Origin: Tepidiphilus margaritifer DSM 15129
GTDB taxonomy: Bacteria > Pseudomonadota > Gammaproteobacteria > Burkholderiales > Rhodocyclaceae
Length of the DNA stretch: 64,000 nt
Assembly (NCBI RefSeq): GCF_000425565.1
Contig: NZ_KE384397.1
Span: 279,746-343,745 of the forward strand
Direction of reading: 5' to 3'
Part shown: piece after piece, positions 7,947 through 16,637 of the stretch
How the letters are laid out: each line of letters starts with the position of its first letter
Numbering within the stretch: the stretch's first letter is position 1
Made by a program: the position numbers and the translations under genes
Notes under the pieces: model-generated
What the model saw: the letters and a program-made list of their open reading frames with translations, nothing else
What the model was told of the DNA's origin: nothing
The model's database searches: none

Positions 7947-9380
7947 TTGACGACCACGCTCGATCCGCGCACTGCCCGCATCATTCCCTGGATCGTCGCC
8001 TCGGCGTTCTTCATGCAGACGCTCGATGGCACGATCCTCAACACCGCCTTGCCGGCGATGGCCGCATCGCTCGGCGAGAGCCCCCTGCGCATGCAGGCGG
8101 CGGTCATCTCCTATTTGCTGACGGTCGCGCTGCTCACCCCCCTCTCCGGCTGGCTCGCCGACCGTTTCGGCCCGCACCGCGTCTTCATCGTCGCCATTTT
8201 CCTCTTTTGTCTCGGCTCGCTTGCCTGTGCGCTCGCGCCTTCGCTTTCGTGGCTCGCGGCCGGACGCGTGGTGCAGGGGGGCGGAGGGGCGCTGATGATG
8301 CCGGTGGGGCGGCTCATCATTTTGCGCGGCTATCCTCGTCGGGAACTGGTGCGCGTGCTCTCCTTCGTGACGATTCCCGGCCTGGTGGGGCCGCTCATCG
8401 GCCCCACGCTCGGGGGCTGGCTCGTCGAATACGCCAGCTGGCACTGGATCTTTCTCATCAACCTACCCGTGGGAGCGGTCGGGGCCTTTGCCGCGTGGCG
8501 CCGTCTGCCGCGCTTGCCCGCTTTGACGCAGACCCCTTTCGATACTTGGGGTTTCGTGTTGATGAGCGCGTCCATGGTGACGATTTCCCTCGCGCTGGAA
8601 GGGCTGGGGGAATTGGCGTTTGCCCACGCGAAGGTGATGCTCCTCCTGGTGGCAGGGCTCGCCTGCCTTGCAGGGTACTGGCTGCATGCCGCCCGTCATC
8701 CGAGTCCACTCTTCAGCCTGCAGCTCTTCCGCACTCCTACTTTCGCCGTCGGTATCCTCGGCAATCTCTTCGCACGCCTGGGCAGCGGCGCCATGCCTTT
8801 TCTCGTGCCGCTCTTCCTGCAGGTGGGTTTGGGCTACAGTGCGGCGGTCGCCGGCATGACCATGATCCCGATGGCGGCGGCGGCGATCGCGGCCAAGGCC
8901 GTCGGCACTTCCCTGATCGCCCGTTTCGGCTATCGCCGCGTCCTCCTCGTCAATACCGCCTTGCTGGGGCTGTCGATGATGGCATTCGCGACGATCGATC
9001 CTGCCCGGCCCGTGATGCTCCTCTATGCCCTGCTCGTCGCCTTTGGCGCCATCAATTCCTTGCAATTCACGGCGATGAACACGCTCACCCTCATCGACCT
9101 GGCGCCGGAGCAGGCGGGCAGCGGCAATGGCCTGCTCTCCGTGGTGCAGCAGCTGGCGATGAGCCTGGGGGTGGCGGTGGCCGCGGCCTTGTTGGGCGGC
9201 TTCACCGGTCAGCACGTTGGCATGCCGGAAGCGGGCACGACGCTCTTGGCCTTCCGGGCGACCTTCCTGTGCGTGGGCACGCTCACCTTGCTCTCGGGGC
9301 TCATTTTCCTGCAACTCGGTCCCGATGAGGGGCGGCCGGGAGAGCCTCCCCGATCGGACGAGTCGATCAGCGAGGGATGA
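7947..9380 (+). CDS. DHA2 family MFS drug exporter
   Basis: A 477-residue transporter of the 14-helix DHA2 (EmrB/QacA) type. The first helix contains FFMQTLDGTILNTALPAMA, matching the family's motif D1 (conserved LDxTIVNxALP). GWLADRFGPHR (motif A) follows helix 2, and GGWLVEYASWHWIFLINLPVG is motif C/adjacent. The start codon is TTG at 7947, supported by GGGG 7 bp upstream. No adaptor (EmrA-like) gene is adjacent, so it probably works alone as an inner-membrane proton antiporter. Substrate unknown. Confidence 0.85.
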   Translation: MTTTLDPRTARIIPWIVASAFFMQTLDGTILNTALPAMAASLGESPLRMQAAVISYLLTVALLTPLSGWLADRFGPHRVFIVAIFLFCLGSLACALAPSLSWLAAGRVVQGGGGALMMPVGRLIILRGYPRRELVRVLSFVTIPGLVGPLIGPTLGGWLVEYASWHWIFLINLPVGAVGAFAAWRRLPRLPALTQTPFDTWGFVLMSASMVTISLALEGLGELAFAHAKVMLLLVAGLACLAGYWLHAARHPSPLFSLQLFRTPTFAVGILGNLFARLGSGAMPFLVPLFLQVGLGYSAAVAGMTMIPMAAAAIAAKAVGTSLIARFGYRRVLLVNTALLGLSMMAFATIDPARPVMLLYALLVAFGAINSLQFTAMNTLTLIDLAPEQAGSGNGLLSVVQQLAMSLGVAVAAALLGGFTGQHVGMPEAGTTLLAFRATFLCVGTLTLLSGLIFLQLGPDEGRPGEPPRSDESISEG

Positions 9381-9388
9381 GATTTTTC

Positions 9389-9417
9389 TTGCATCATGGG
9401 GCAAGGTACGCTATGAT
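9389..9417 (+). promoter_or_regulatory. Sigma70-type promoter of the RhlE-type helicase gene
   Basis: TTGCAT (9389-9394), a 17-bp spacer and TATGAT (9412-9417): close to consensus with ideal spacing. Transcription would start near 9424, giving an untranslated leader of about 245 nt. That leader holds at least two hairpins, GGATC/GATCC (9455-9469) and GGGG-A-CTGT/ACAG-CCCC (9479-9499). Confidence 0.55.
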
Positions 9418-9668
9418 TGCAAAAGTTGTGCCACACAGTCGATGGAATCTCTCCGGATCCGTGTGATCCGCTTCTCCTGGGGACTGTCGCCACAGCCCCG
9501 TCGCGCTTGCGTGAATCTTCGTCGCGCTGCTCCTGACGCCGTCATTAACGGTGTCCCTCGGTCTTTCGTTTCCGGGTTTCGGGCGAGCGCCCGCGCATTC
9601 GACGGTAACTCGCCGTACCGCTGCCTTCCGGCGGCGGAGGCGGCTTTTCCGACTCCGAAACAGGACTC

Positions 9669-11186
9669 ATGATGACCGAAAATACCGCAACGACTCCTTC
9701 CCTTTCCTTCGCCGACCTGGGCCTGCCGGAGGCGCTCGTCGCCGCCGTGGCACAAAGCGGCTACACGACGCCGACCGAGGTGCAGGCACGCGCCATCCCG
9801 GCCGTGCTCGCCGGGGCCGACCTGCTCGCCTCCTCGCATACCGGCAGCGGCAAGACCGCGGCTTTCGCGCTGCCCCTTCTGGCGCGCCTCGCCCTGCCGC
9901 GGCGCCACGCCGGGCGCTCGGCCCGCGTCTTGGTACTCACTCCCACGCGCGAGCTCGCGCAGCAGGTGGAAAAATCCTTCCGCACCTATGGCCGCGGCCT
10001 GCGTCGCCTCAAGACCGTGGTGCTGGTGGGGGGCATGCCTTTCGGTCCGCAGCGCCGCGACCTCTCCGGTCCGGTGGACGTGATCGTGGCCACACCCGGC
10101 CGCCTGATGGACCACATGCAGCAGAGAACCGTATCGCTCGACGGGATCGAAGCCTTGGTGCTCGACGAGGCCGATCGCATGCTCGACATGGGGTTCATCG
10201 ACGACATCCGCGCCATTGCCGAATCCTTGCCCACTCCGCGCCAGACGCTGCTCTTTTCCGCCACGCTCGACGGCGTGGTGGGGCGCCTGGCGCTGTCGCT
10301 CACGCATGAGCCGCAGCGCATCGAGATCACGAGCTCTCCGGTGCAGGAGGCCAAGATCGAAGAGCGGCTCATGCTCATCGACGGCTTCGAGCACAAGCAT
10401 CGCCTGCTGGAAAAGCTGATCTCCGATGAGGGGGTGCAGCAGGCGGTGGTCTTCACGGCGACGAAGCGCAGCGCCGAGGAGCTCACCGAACGCATGGTTG
10501 GCTGGGGGGTGCGCGCCGCGGCCTTGCACGGCGACATGACCCAGCGCGCACGCACGCGCACGCTCGACCGGCTGCGCCGCGGCGAGGTGCAAGTGCTGGT
10601 GGCGACCGACGTGGCTGCGCGCGGCATCGACGTGGCCGGTATCTCGCACGTGATCAACTTCGATCCACCCCGTCAGGCCGAAGATTACGTGCACCGCATC
10701 GGCCGTACCGGCCGTGCCGGGCGCAGCGGCGTGGCGATTACGCTCACGCACCCCAACGAGATGCGCACCATCGGGGCGATCGAGCGCTTCACCGGTCGGC
10801 GTCTGGCCGAGCACGTGATCGAGGGGTTGGAGCCGCGTGCACCGCGCCGTCCTGCCGGCAGTGGCCGCGGCGGCTTTGAGGGGTCGCGCGGCGGCAAACC
10901 CTCTGGTCCGCGCACCCCGGCGCCGCGTCGCGGCGAGGATTCGCCCCGCCGTTGGGGGGACGCGCCCCGCGGTCACGAATCCCGGCAAGAGCGTCCCGCC
11001 GCGCCACGTGCGTACGGTGAGTCGGCGCCGCGCTCGGAGTTCGAGCGCCGGGTACGGGGTGACGAAAGCGAACGCCGTACGCTGGGCGTATCCGGCGAGC
11101 GCAAGCCGCGCAGCGGCTGGGGAAACAAGGATCACCATTCCCAGCGTGATGGCGAAGGCTGGGGGCGTCGCCGCCGCGATCGCTGA
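9669..11186 (+). CDS. rhlE: DEAD-box ATP-dependent RNA helicase (RhlE type)
   Basis: A 505-residue superfamily 2 helicase. In order: Q motif near residues 10-35 (FADLGLPEAL...TPTEVQ), Walker A SSHTGSGKT near residue 56, PTRELA, VDVIVATPGR, Walker B VLDEADRMLDMGF, motif III FSAT, ATDVAARGID and motif VI HRIGRTGR. The last 120 residues form a basic Arg/Gly/Ser/Pro-rich tail, as in RhlE and its relatives, for non-specific RNA binding. Roles in cold adaptation, ribosome assembly and RNA decay are inferred from family. The unusually long structured leader suggests post-transcriptional control. An alternative ATG lies one codon downstream. Confidence 0.9.
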   Translation: MMTENTATTPSLSFADLGLPEALVAAVAQSGYTTPTEVQARAIPAVLAGADLLASSHTGSGKTAAFALPLLARLALPRRHAGRSARVLVLTPTRELAQQVEKSFRTYGRGLRRLKTVVLVGGMPFGPQRRDLSGPVDVIVATPGRLMDHMQQRTVSLDGIEALVLDEADRMLDMGFIDDIRAIAESLPTPRQTLLFSATLDGVVGRLALSLTHEPQRIEITSSPVQEAKIEERLMLIDGFEHKHRLLEKLISDEGVQQAVVFTATKRSAEELTERMVGWGVRAAALHGDMTQRARTRTLDRLRRGEVQVLVATDVAARGIDVAGISHVINFDPPRQAEDYVHRIGRTGRAGRSGVAITLTHPNEMRTIGAIERFTGRRLAEHVIEGLEPRAPRRPAGSGRGGFEGSRGGKPSGPRTPAPRRGEDSPRRWGDAPRGHESRQERPAAPRAYGESAPRSEFERRVRGDESERRTLGVSGERKPRSGWGNKDHHSQRDGEGWGRRRRDR

Positions 11187-11261
11187 ATGCGCGCTCCACT
11201 CTTGCGGCGAAGGCGAGGGGCGTTAGAATAAGGCCCTTCTCCCTCGGGAAGGGGAAGTCCC

Positions 11262-12446
11262 ATGTCTTCGCTGCGCCAACGATTCTTCGTCAATTTCTGG
11301 CCGCCGATCCCCACGCTCGTCGCGTTGGGGGTCGCTTCGGCCTATTATTTTGCCATCACCGGCACCTTCTGGGCCGTCACCGGCGAGTTCACCCGCTGGG
11401 GTGGGCACGTGCTCTCTTGGTTCGGCCTGAAACCGCAGGAATGGAGCTACTTCAAAATCTTGGGGCTGCAGGGTACGCCGCTCGATCGCGTCGACGGCGT
11501 GATGGTGCTCGGCATGTTCCTCGGGGCGCTGTGCTGCGCCCTATGGGCGGGGAACGTCGGCCTACGTCGGCCGGCGAGCCTGCGCCGGCTCGTCCAGGGG
11601 CTCGTCGGTGGCATCATCGCCGGCTTCGGGGCGCGTCTGGCAATGGGCTGCAACCTCGCAGCTTTCTTCACTGGTATCCCCATGTTCTCGGTCCACGCCT
11701 GGGCTTTCATGTTCTCGACCGTGCTGGGTGCTTGGATCGGAGTGAAGATCACTCTTCTGCCATTTCTGCGCCACTCCCTGCGCGTCCAGGCCGGAGGTTC
11801 GGCCATGCCCGATCCAAAAGCGCTCGCGCGGCGAACCGAGCGACAATGGCGCCTCGGCTGGGCCTTGCTCTTGCTCGCATTCGCCGTGGCGGCTTGGCGT
11901 TTCGAAGCCTCGCTCGCGCTGGGGATGGCATTCCTCTTTGGCCTGGCCTTCGGCGGTTTGATCGAGCGCGGGCAGATCTGCTTCACCAGTGCCGCGCGCG
12001 ACCTTTGGACCACCGGTCGCACCAAGGTCGCTTATGGCATCTTGCTGGGAATGGCCGCCGCCTGCATCGGCACGTTCGCGGCCATCAGGCTCGGCGTCGC
12101 ACCGAAGATTTTCTGGATGGGGCCGAACGCCGTGCTCGGCGGTGTGCTCTTCGGGCTGGGTATCGTGCTCGCCGGCGGCTGCGAGACGGGTTGGATGTAC
12201 CGGGCGATGGAAGGGCAGATGCATTTCTGGGTGGTGGGCGTGGGCAACGTGATCGGGGGAACGCTCGTGGCCGCTTTCTGGGACGAACTGGGCGGCGCGC
12301 TCGCCCTGCCCTATCCCAAACTGAATCTGCTCGAGCTCTTCGGCCCCGTAGGTGGGCTACTCCTCACCTATCTCGGTCTGGCGCTCTCGCTCGCCCTCGT
12401 CGCCGCGAATGCCCGCCGTTTCTCTCACGCAAGGAAAACCCGATGA
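11262..12446 (+). CDS. yedE: YedE/YeeE-type sulfur/selenium transport membrane protein
   Basis: A 394-residue polytopic protein built of two YeeE/YedE (Sul_transp) repeats. The conserved cysteines occur in short motifs: ARLAMGCNLAAFF near residue 126, ERGQICFTSA near residue 240 and AGGCETGWMYRA near residue 305. YeeE relatives take up thiosulfate. YedE paired with YedF is repeatedly found in genomes that make selenoproteins and is proposed to move selenium or sulfur compounds. The 3' end overlaps yedF (ATGA). Given selA, selB and selC elsewhere in this window, a selenium role is plausible but unproven. Confidence 0.82.
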   Translation: MSSLRQRFFVNFWPPIPTLVALGVASAYYFAITGTFWAVTGEFTRWGGHVLSWFGLKPQEWSYFKILGLQGTPLDRVDGVMVLGMFLGALCCALWAGNVGLRRPASLRRLVQGLVGGIIAGFGARLAMGCNLAAFFTGIPMFSVHAWAFMFSTVLGAWIGVKITLLPFLRHSLRVQAGGSAMPDPKALARRTERQWRLGWALLLLAFAVAAWRFEASLALGMAFLFGLAFGGLIERGQICFTSAARDLWTTGRTKVAYGILLGMAAACIGTFAAIRLGVAPKIFWMGPNAVLGGVLFGLGIVLAGGCETGWMYRAMEGQMHFWVVGVGNVIGGTLVAAFWDELGGALALPYPKLNLLELFGPVGGLLLTYLGLALSLALVAANARRFSHARKTR

Positions 12447-12697
12447 ATACCGAACGCAAACCGGATCTATCACTCGACCTACGCGGAGAGCATTGCCCCT
12501 ACAATGCCATCGCCACCCTCGAGACCCTGCGCACCATGCAGCCGGGGCAACTCCTGGAGGTGGTGACCGATTGTTCCCAGTCCTTTCACGGTATCCCCGA
12601 AGATGCCACGCGCCATGGCTACCATTGCCTGGCGGTGGAACAACACGGGCCGTTGTTCCGTTTCCTGATCGAAGTACCGTCGCCTACTGGCGAATAA
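12443..12697 (+). CDS. yedF: TusA-like sulfurtransferase YedF
   Basis: An 84-residue protein of the TusA/YedF/SirA family. The signature CPYNAIATLETLRTMQPG (residues 16-33) carries the single Cys that would hold a persulfide or selenide. The start codon overlaps the yedE stop, so the two proteins are made together; YedF is expected to accept the sulfur or selenium atom imported by YedE. The 3' end lies 34 bp from the convergent nusB gene. Confidence 0.85.
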   Translation: MNTERKPDLSLDLRGEHCPYNAIATLETLRTMQPGQLLEVVTDCSQSFHGIPEDATRHGYHCLAVEQHGPLFRFLIEVPSPTGE

Positions 12698-12731
12698 AAC
12701 CGACCTTGGCCGGGGTGATGCTTTTGCCCGG

Positions 12732-13214
12732 TCAGCGGCCGGGGCGCGCAGCGCGCACTTCGTCGGGGCGCAGCGCCGCAGCGTACTTGTCGAGCACGCC
12801 GTTGATGAACTTGTGCCCGTCGGTGCCGCCGTAGCGCTTGGTAAGTTCGATCGCCTCGTTGAGGATCACCTTGTAGGCGGTCTCGGGGTGGGCGTGCAGC
12901 TCCACGGCGGCGATGAGCAGCACCGCATGTTCCACCGGCGAGAGCTCTTCGACGCGCCGGCGCAGGAAAGGGGTGAGTTCGGCGCGCCAGAGGTCGGCGC
13001 GGGAGACGGCGCCGCGCAGCAGCTCCAGCATCAGTTCATGGTCTGCCCCTGGAAAGTCTTCGTCTTGGGCGAGCTGCGCCTCGATCTGCGCGAGCGGGTT
13101 GTCAGACAATAGCCACTGGAAGGTCCCTTTGAGGGCGAGTTCGCGGGCGAGCCGCCGGCGCTGGCGGCGCGGGGCACGGTCTTCTTCGGCGGAGGTGAGC
13201 AGTTCTTCGTTCAT
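12732..13214 (-). CDS. nusB: Transcription antitermination protein NusB
   Basis: A 160-residue all-helical RNA-binding protein that with NusE binds boxA RNA during rRNA antitermination. Diagnostic segments: [14 protein letters not shown] near residue 23, and the C-terminal [28 protein letters not shown]. The start ATG at 13214 overlaps the ribH stop by 4 bp. It is last in the ribE-ribBX-ribH-nusB operon, a classical proteobacterial arrangement. Confidence 0.95.
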   Translation of the reverse strand: MNEELLTSAEEDRAPRRQRRRLARELALKGTFQWLLSDNPLAQIEAQLAQDEDFPGADHELMLELLRGAVSRADLWRAELTPFLRRRVEELSPVEHAVLLIAAVELHAHPETAYKVILNEAIELTKRYGGTDGHKFINGVLDKYAAALRPDEVRAARPGR

Positions 13215-13681
13215 CGGATCGCTTTGCACAGGTTGGCCATTTCCACGGCGGCGCGGGCGCAATCGCGCCCTTTCTCGCTCATGCGGGCGAGCGCCTGTTC
13301 GTCGGTGTCGGTGGTGAGCACGCCATTGGCGATCGGCAACCCCAGATCGAGCGCCACGCGGGTGATGCCGGCGCCCATCTCGTTGGAGACGAGCTCGAAG
13401 TGGTAGGTTTCGCCGCGGATGACGGCGCCGAGCGCGATGAGCGCATCGAACCGCCCCGTGCGACCGAAGGTCTGCAGGGCGAGCGGCAGTTCGAGCGCAC
13501 CGGGGACGGTGGCCAGGCGGATGTCGGCCGGATCCACGCCCAGGCGGCGCAGCTCGGCGACGCAGGCCGACAGCAGCCCCTCGCCGATATCCTGGTTGAA
13601 GCGGCTCATCACCACCGCGATGCGCAGGCCCCGGCCGTCGAGGTTCTCGTCGTATTCGAAGATGTCGTCGTAACGGGCCAT
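13211..13681 (-). CDS. ribH: 6,7-dimethyl-8-ribityllumazine synthase
   Basis: A 156-residue lumazine synthase (RibH), which condenses 5-amino-6-ribitylamino-uracil with 3,4-dihydroxy-2-butanone 4-phosphate. Visible motifs: [38 protein letters not shown] (catalytic His region) and [13 protein letters not shown]. It should form the usual pentamer or icosahedral assembly. It starts 3 bp after the ribBX stop and overlaps nusB by 4 bp. Confidence 0.95.
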   Translation of the reverse strand: MARYDDIFEYDENLDGRGLRIAVVMSRFNQDIGEGLLSACVAELRRLGVDPADIRLATVPGALELPLALQTFGRTGRFDALIALGAVIRGETYHFELVSNEMGAGITRVALDLGLPIANGVLTTDTDEQALARMSEKGRDCARAAVEMANLCKAIR

Positions 13682-13684
13682 GGC

Positions 13685-14824
13685 TCATCCTTTCGCGGCA
13701 GGGGGATCTTCGAATCCGGTGATCTCCAACCCGAAGCCGGAGAGGTTGGGAAAGCTCATGGGGTGCGACAGCAGGCGCATCTTGCCCACGCCCAGCGCAC
13801 GCAGGATCTGCGCGCCCACGCCGAGCAGTCGCGGGTCCCAGGCGCGTCGGCGGGCCGGCGTTTGCATGAGCACGTCGAGCAGTTCCTGGCCGCTTTGCGG
13901 GCGGTGCAGCATGACCATGACTCCGGCCGGGCTCGATGCGATGCGGCGCAGTGCCTCGGGCACCGGTACCGAGTGTCCGGGAGCCTCGGGAGCGAGGAAG
14001 TCGAGCACCGAGATGGGCTCGTGCACCCGCACCAGGGTTTCGCGGCTCGCCTCGATCGTGCCGTGGGTGGCGGCGAAATGCACTTCGCCCGTGGTCTCGT
14101 CCTGGAAGGCGTAGAGGGTGAAGTCGCCATAGGGCGTGGACACGGCCCGTTCGGCCGCTTTGCGCACCAAGGTCTCGGTACGCAAGCGGTATTCGATGAG
14201 GTCGCGGATGGCGCCGATCTTCAGGCCGTGTTTCTTGGCGAATTCGATGAGATCGGGCAAGCGCGCCATCGAGCCGTCTTCGTTGAGGATCTCGCAGATG
14301 ACGGCGGCGGGCTCGAAGCCGGCCAGTTGCGCCAGATCGCAGCCGGCCTCGGTGTGTCCGGCGCGGATGAGCACGCCACCCTTGCGCGCCATGAGGGGAA
14401 AGATGTGCCCCGGCTGGACGATATCCTCGGGCTTGGCGTGGCGGGCCACCGCCGCGCGCACGGTCTGCGCCCGGTCGTGTGCCGAGATGCCGGTGGTGAC
14501 GCCCCGTGCCGCCTCGATCGAGGTGGTGAAGGCGGTCTCATAGGGGGAGCGATTGTCCTGCACCATGAGCTTGAGCCCGAGCTGCTTGCAGCGCTCTTCG
14601 GTGAGCGTCAGGCAAATGAGGCCGCGGCCGTATTTGGCCATGAAGTTGATCGCCTCGGGGGTGACGCACTCGGCCGCGAGCACGAGGTCGCCTTCGTTTT
14701 CCCTGGCTTCGTCATCGACGAGGATCACCATGTGGCCTTGGCGGATCTCGTCGATGATGGTCTCGATGGGGCTGATTCCTCCGCGCGTGGCAGGCAGAGG
14801 GGTCGTCGTGGAGAGGTCGTTCAT
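13685..14824 (-). CDS. ribB: 3,4-dihydroxy-2-butanone-4-phosphate synthase fused to degenerate GTP cyclohydrolase II domain (RibBX type)
   Basis: A 379-residue fusion. Residues 18-215 are a complete RibB domain with [29 protein letters not shown] and [10 protein letters not shown]. Residues 225-379 resemble GTP cyclohydrolase II, but the zinc-binding segment is gone: where active enzymes have a C-x(10)-C-x-C cluster after the RVHSE strand, this protein reads [20 protein letters not shown] (residues 265-284) with no Cys. The second domain is therefore unlikely to hydrolyse GTP. This matches the RibBX class, in which only dihydroxybutanone phosphate synthase activity remains; a true RibA would be encoded elsewhere. 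It overlaps ribE by 4 bp. Confidence 0.9.
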   Translation of the reverse strand: MNDLSTTTPLPATRGGISPIETIIDEIRQGHMVILVDDEARENEGDLVLAAECVTPEAINFMAKYGRGLICLTLTEERCKQLGLKLMVQDNRSPYETAFTTSIEAARGVTTGISAHDRAQTVRAAVARHAKPEDIVQPGHIFPLMARKGGVLIRAGHTEAGCDLAQLAGFEPAAVICEILNEDGSMARLPDLIEFAKKHGLKIGAIRDLIEYRLRTETLVRKAAERAVSTPYGDFTLYAFQDETTGEVHFAATHGTIEASRETLVRVHEPISVLDFLAPEAPGHSVPVPEALRRIASSPAGVMVMLHRPQSGQELLDVLMQTPARRRAWDPRLLGVGAQILRALGVGKMRLLSHPMSFPNLSGFGLEITGFEDPPAAKG

Positions 14825-15444
14825 GGGGTGGGGTTCCTCGCGGCGTATTCGAGCACGCGCGCGCAGTAGCGCGCGAGTGGATCGACTTCGAGATTGACGC
14901 GCGCGCCGGGTGCGAGATGCTGCAGCGTGGTTTGCGCCAGCGTGTGCGGGATGAGGTTGATGGAAAAAATGCAGGAGCCGTCGGGCGCGTCGCGCACGGC
15001 GTTGACGGTGAGGCTCACGCCATCGACGGCTACCGACCCTTTGCGGGCAAGGAAGGGGGCAAGCGCCGCCGGGGCGCGGATCTCGAGCAGGGTGCTGCTG
15101 CCCACGGGGGCAAAGCGCTCGACGAGGCCGATGCCATCGACGTGGCCGGTGACGAGATGTCCGCCGAGCGCGTCGCCCAGGCGTAGGGCTTTTTCGAGAT
15201 TGAGCTCGCGCCCGGGTTCGTTCAAGCCCACCGAGCAGGCGAGCGTCTCGCCCGAGACGTCGTATTCGAGCACCGTCCCCTGCCGCGCCACCACGGTCAA
15301 GCATACGCCGCTGTGGGCGATGCTGTCGCCCAGGCGGACGTCTTCGAGCTCGAGCGCACGCGAATCGACGGCGATGTGCACGCCATCGGCGAGCGGCGTG
15401 ACGGCGACCAGGCGTCCGATGCCCATCACGATACCGGTAAACAT
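14821..15444 (-). CDS. ribE: Riboflavin synthase alpha subunit
   Basis: A 207-residue enzyme that dismutates two lumazine molecules to riboflavin. It consists of two homologous lumazine-binding barrels, each with its own family motif: MFTGIVMGIG at the start, GVCLTVV near residue 48, GHLVTGHVDG near residue 95 and DGVSLTVNAV near residue 143. First gene of the rib operon. Only about 90 bp separate its start from the divergent hypothetical gene, and I see no FMN riboswitch in that space. Confidence 0.94.
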   Translation of the reverse strand: MFTGIVMGIGRLVAVTPLADGVHIAVDSRALELEDVRLGDSIAHSGVCLTVVARQGTVLEYDVSGETLACSVGLNEPGRELNLEKALRLGDALGGHLVTGHVDGIGLVERFAPVGSSTLLEIRAPAALAPFLARKGSVAVDGVSLTVNAVRDAPDGSCIFSINLIPHTLAQTTLQHLAPGARVNLEVDPLARYCARVLEYAARNPTP

Positions 15445-15534
15445 GGCATCCTCGCAGATCGGGCAAAAATGGGATTTTACGGGAAAGCCGTGGATTGCGG
15501 GGTAAAATCGGCCAAACCCTGTAGGAGTAGAACC

Positions 15535-15951
15535 ATGGCTCGCAATCAAGTTCCGCCGATGGATCCGGCCTCTCTATACCGTGAGGAGCTCTATCTCGAC
15601 CGCCGTGTCGGCTCGATCCGCCGGCTGATTCCCGTCACCGTCGAGGGGGCGCCCGATCCCGCCCGGACGGAAGTCTTCAGCGGTTCGATCACCGTGATGA
15701 CCCCCATGGGGGCTTTGCCCATCAGCTTCGAGATTCCGGCGAAGACGCTCGCCGAAGCGGTGGCCGGTTTTGCCGCGGCCGCCGAGAAAAAAATCGAGGA
15801 GACGATGGACGAGCTGCGCCGCCTGGAGTTGGAGCAGTCTTCGCTGCTCGCGCAGAGCGCGCTGGCCGGCACCGACCTGCGCGGCGGCGGCCCCGGCGGC
15901 GGGGCGGGGGGGTTGGGCGGTCTGGGCGGCGGAGGGCTCATTCTGCCCTAA
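15535..15951 (+). CDS. Hypothetical cytoplasmic protein with glycine-rich tail
   Basis: Not recognised. The 138-residue product has no signal peptide or membrane helix. Residues 15-75 are mixed beta-like sequence (RRLIPVTVEG, SGSITVMTPMG), residues 77-112 are a charged amphipathic helix (AEKKIEETMDELRRLELEQ), and the last 25 residues are almost entirely glycine with a few Leu and Ala. The ATG follows a strong GTAGGAG ribosome-binding site. It is divergent from ribE. The stop codon is directly abutted by a MITE-like repeat, which may have converted an original TGA stop to TAA. Confidence 0.6.
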   Translation: MARNQVPPMDPASLYREELYLDRRVGSIRRLIPVTVEGAPDPARTEVFSGSITVMTPMGALPISFEIPAKTLAEAVAGFAAAAEKKIEETMDELRRLELEQSSLLAQSALAGTDLRGGGPGGGAGGLGGLGGGGLILP

Positions 15952-16094
15952 GGAAACGCTGAAGAAATGAGCGAGCGGGATGAAGCGCAAGGCGCACGGA
16001 GCGCAGCGACCGAGACATATCGAGTGGATAGGCGAGGGAGCGAGCACCGCGCAACGCAGCGATTCGCCCGCGCAGCCAATTATTCAGCGTTTCC
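15952..16094. mobile_element. MITE-like palindromic repeat, copy 1
   Basis: A 143-bp non-coding element with 12-bp perfect terminal inverted repeats (GGAAACGCTGAA / TTCAGCGTTTCC). The rest is an imperfect inverted repeat that could fold into one long hairpin. Apart from a few positions in the centre (around 16020-16026) it is identical to the copy at 33726-33867. Flanks are CTAA and CTGA, consistent with a 4-bp target duplication carrying one change. It sits exactly between two genes: before insertion the upstream stop would have overlapped the ATG at 16098 (TGATG). No transposase is encoded, so it would depend on one elsewhere. Confidence 0.8.
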
Positions 16095-16097
16095 CTG

Positions 16098-16628
16098 ATG
16101 CGCGTCGCGCTTCACCCCCATCCCGAGTCCGCGGCGCTGGGCGAGTTCGCCCTGGAAGTGCAGCTCGAGCGCCAAGATGGGGCGTTCGTGCTTGGCTACA
16201 CCCTGCGAGGCGAAGTGGAGCGGTTGCGCATCCCCGACGCCAGCGCGGTCCTGCCGCCGCAGCGGTTGTGGGCGCACACCTGCTTCGAGCTCTTTCTCGC
16301 CCGTGAAGGCAGCGGCGGTTACCGCGAATTCAACTTCTCGCCCAGCGGCCAATGGGCGTTTTATGCCTTTTCCGCCTACCGCGAAGCCACGCCGGCGCCT
16401 CGGCCCCCGGCCCCTCGCCTGCGCTGGCAGCGTGCGCCCGACTGTCTGAGCCTTCAAGTTCGGCTATCCCCCGAATCGCTGCCTCCCGGACAGAGTGCGC
16501 TGCGCCTGGGTCTTGCCGCCGTGCTCGAAGGGCATGGGAGAAAATTTTCCTGGTGGGCGCTGGCGCATCCGCCGGGCCGGCCGGATTTTCATGCGTCTGA
16601 GGGATTCGCGCTGCGCTGGGAAGGGTGA
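16098..16628 (+). CDS. DOMON-like domain protein
   Basis: A 176-residue protein resembling the DOMON-like beta-sandwich family of uncharacterised proteobacterial proteins. Recognisable pieces are LWAHTCFELFLA near residue 56, YREFNFSPSGQWAFYAF near residue 75, and the C-terminal SWWALAHPPGRPDFHA. In relatives of known function such folds bind haem or sugars, but no ligand is evident here and there is no signal peptide. The ATG lies 4 bp after the MITE-like repeat. If the gene originally overlapped its upstream neighbour, the insertion has removed its ribosome-binding context, since no clear Shine-Dalgarno sequence remains. Confidence 0.65.
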   Translation: MRVALHPHPESAALGEFALEVQLERQDGAFVLGYTLRGEVERLRIPDASAVLPPQRLWAHTCFELFLAREGSGGYREFNFSPSGQWAFYAFSAYREATPAPRPPAPRLRWQRAPDCLSLQVRLSPESLPPGQSALRLGLAAVLEGHGRKFSWWALAHPPGRPDFHASEGFALRWEG

Positions 16629-16637
16629 TTCCGCACC

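Noticed and set aside
9411-11138. Long antisense frame opposite the rhlE gene
   Set aside because: The plus strand shows every helicase motif, whereas the antisense translation is Arg/Ala/Gly-rich without any known domain.
15445-15534. FMN riboswitch upstream of ribE
   Set aside because: Only about 90 bp are available and none of the conserved FMN-aptamer elements are visible.
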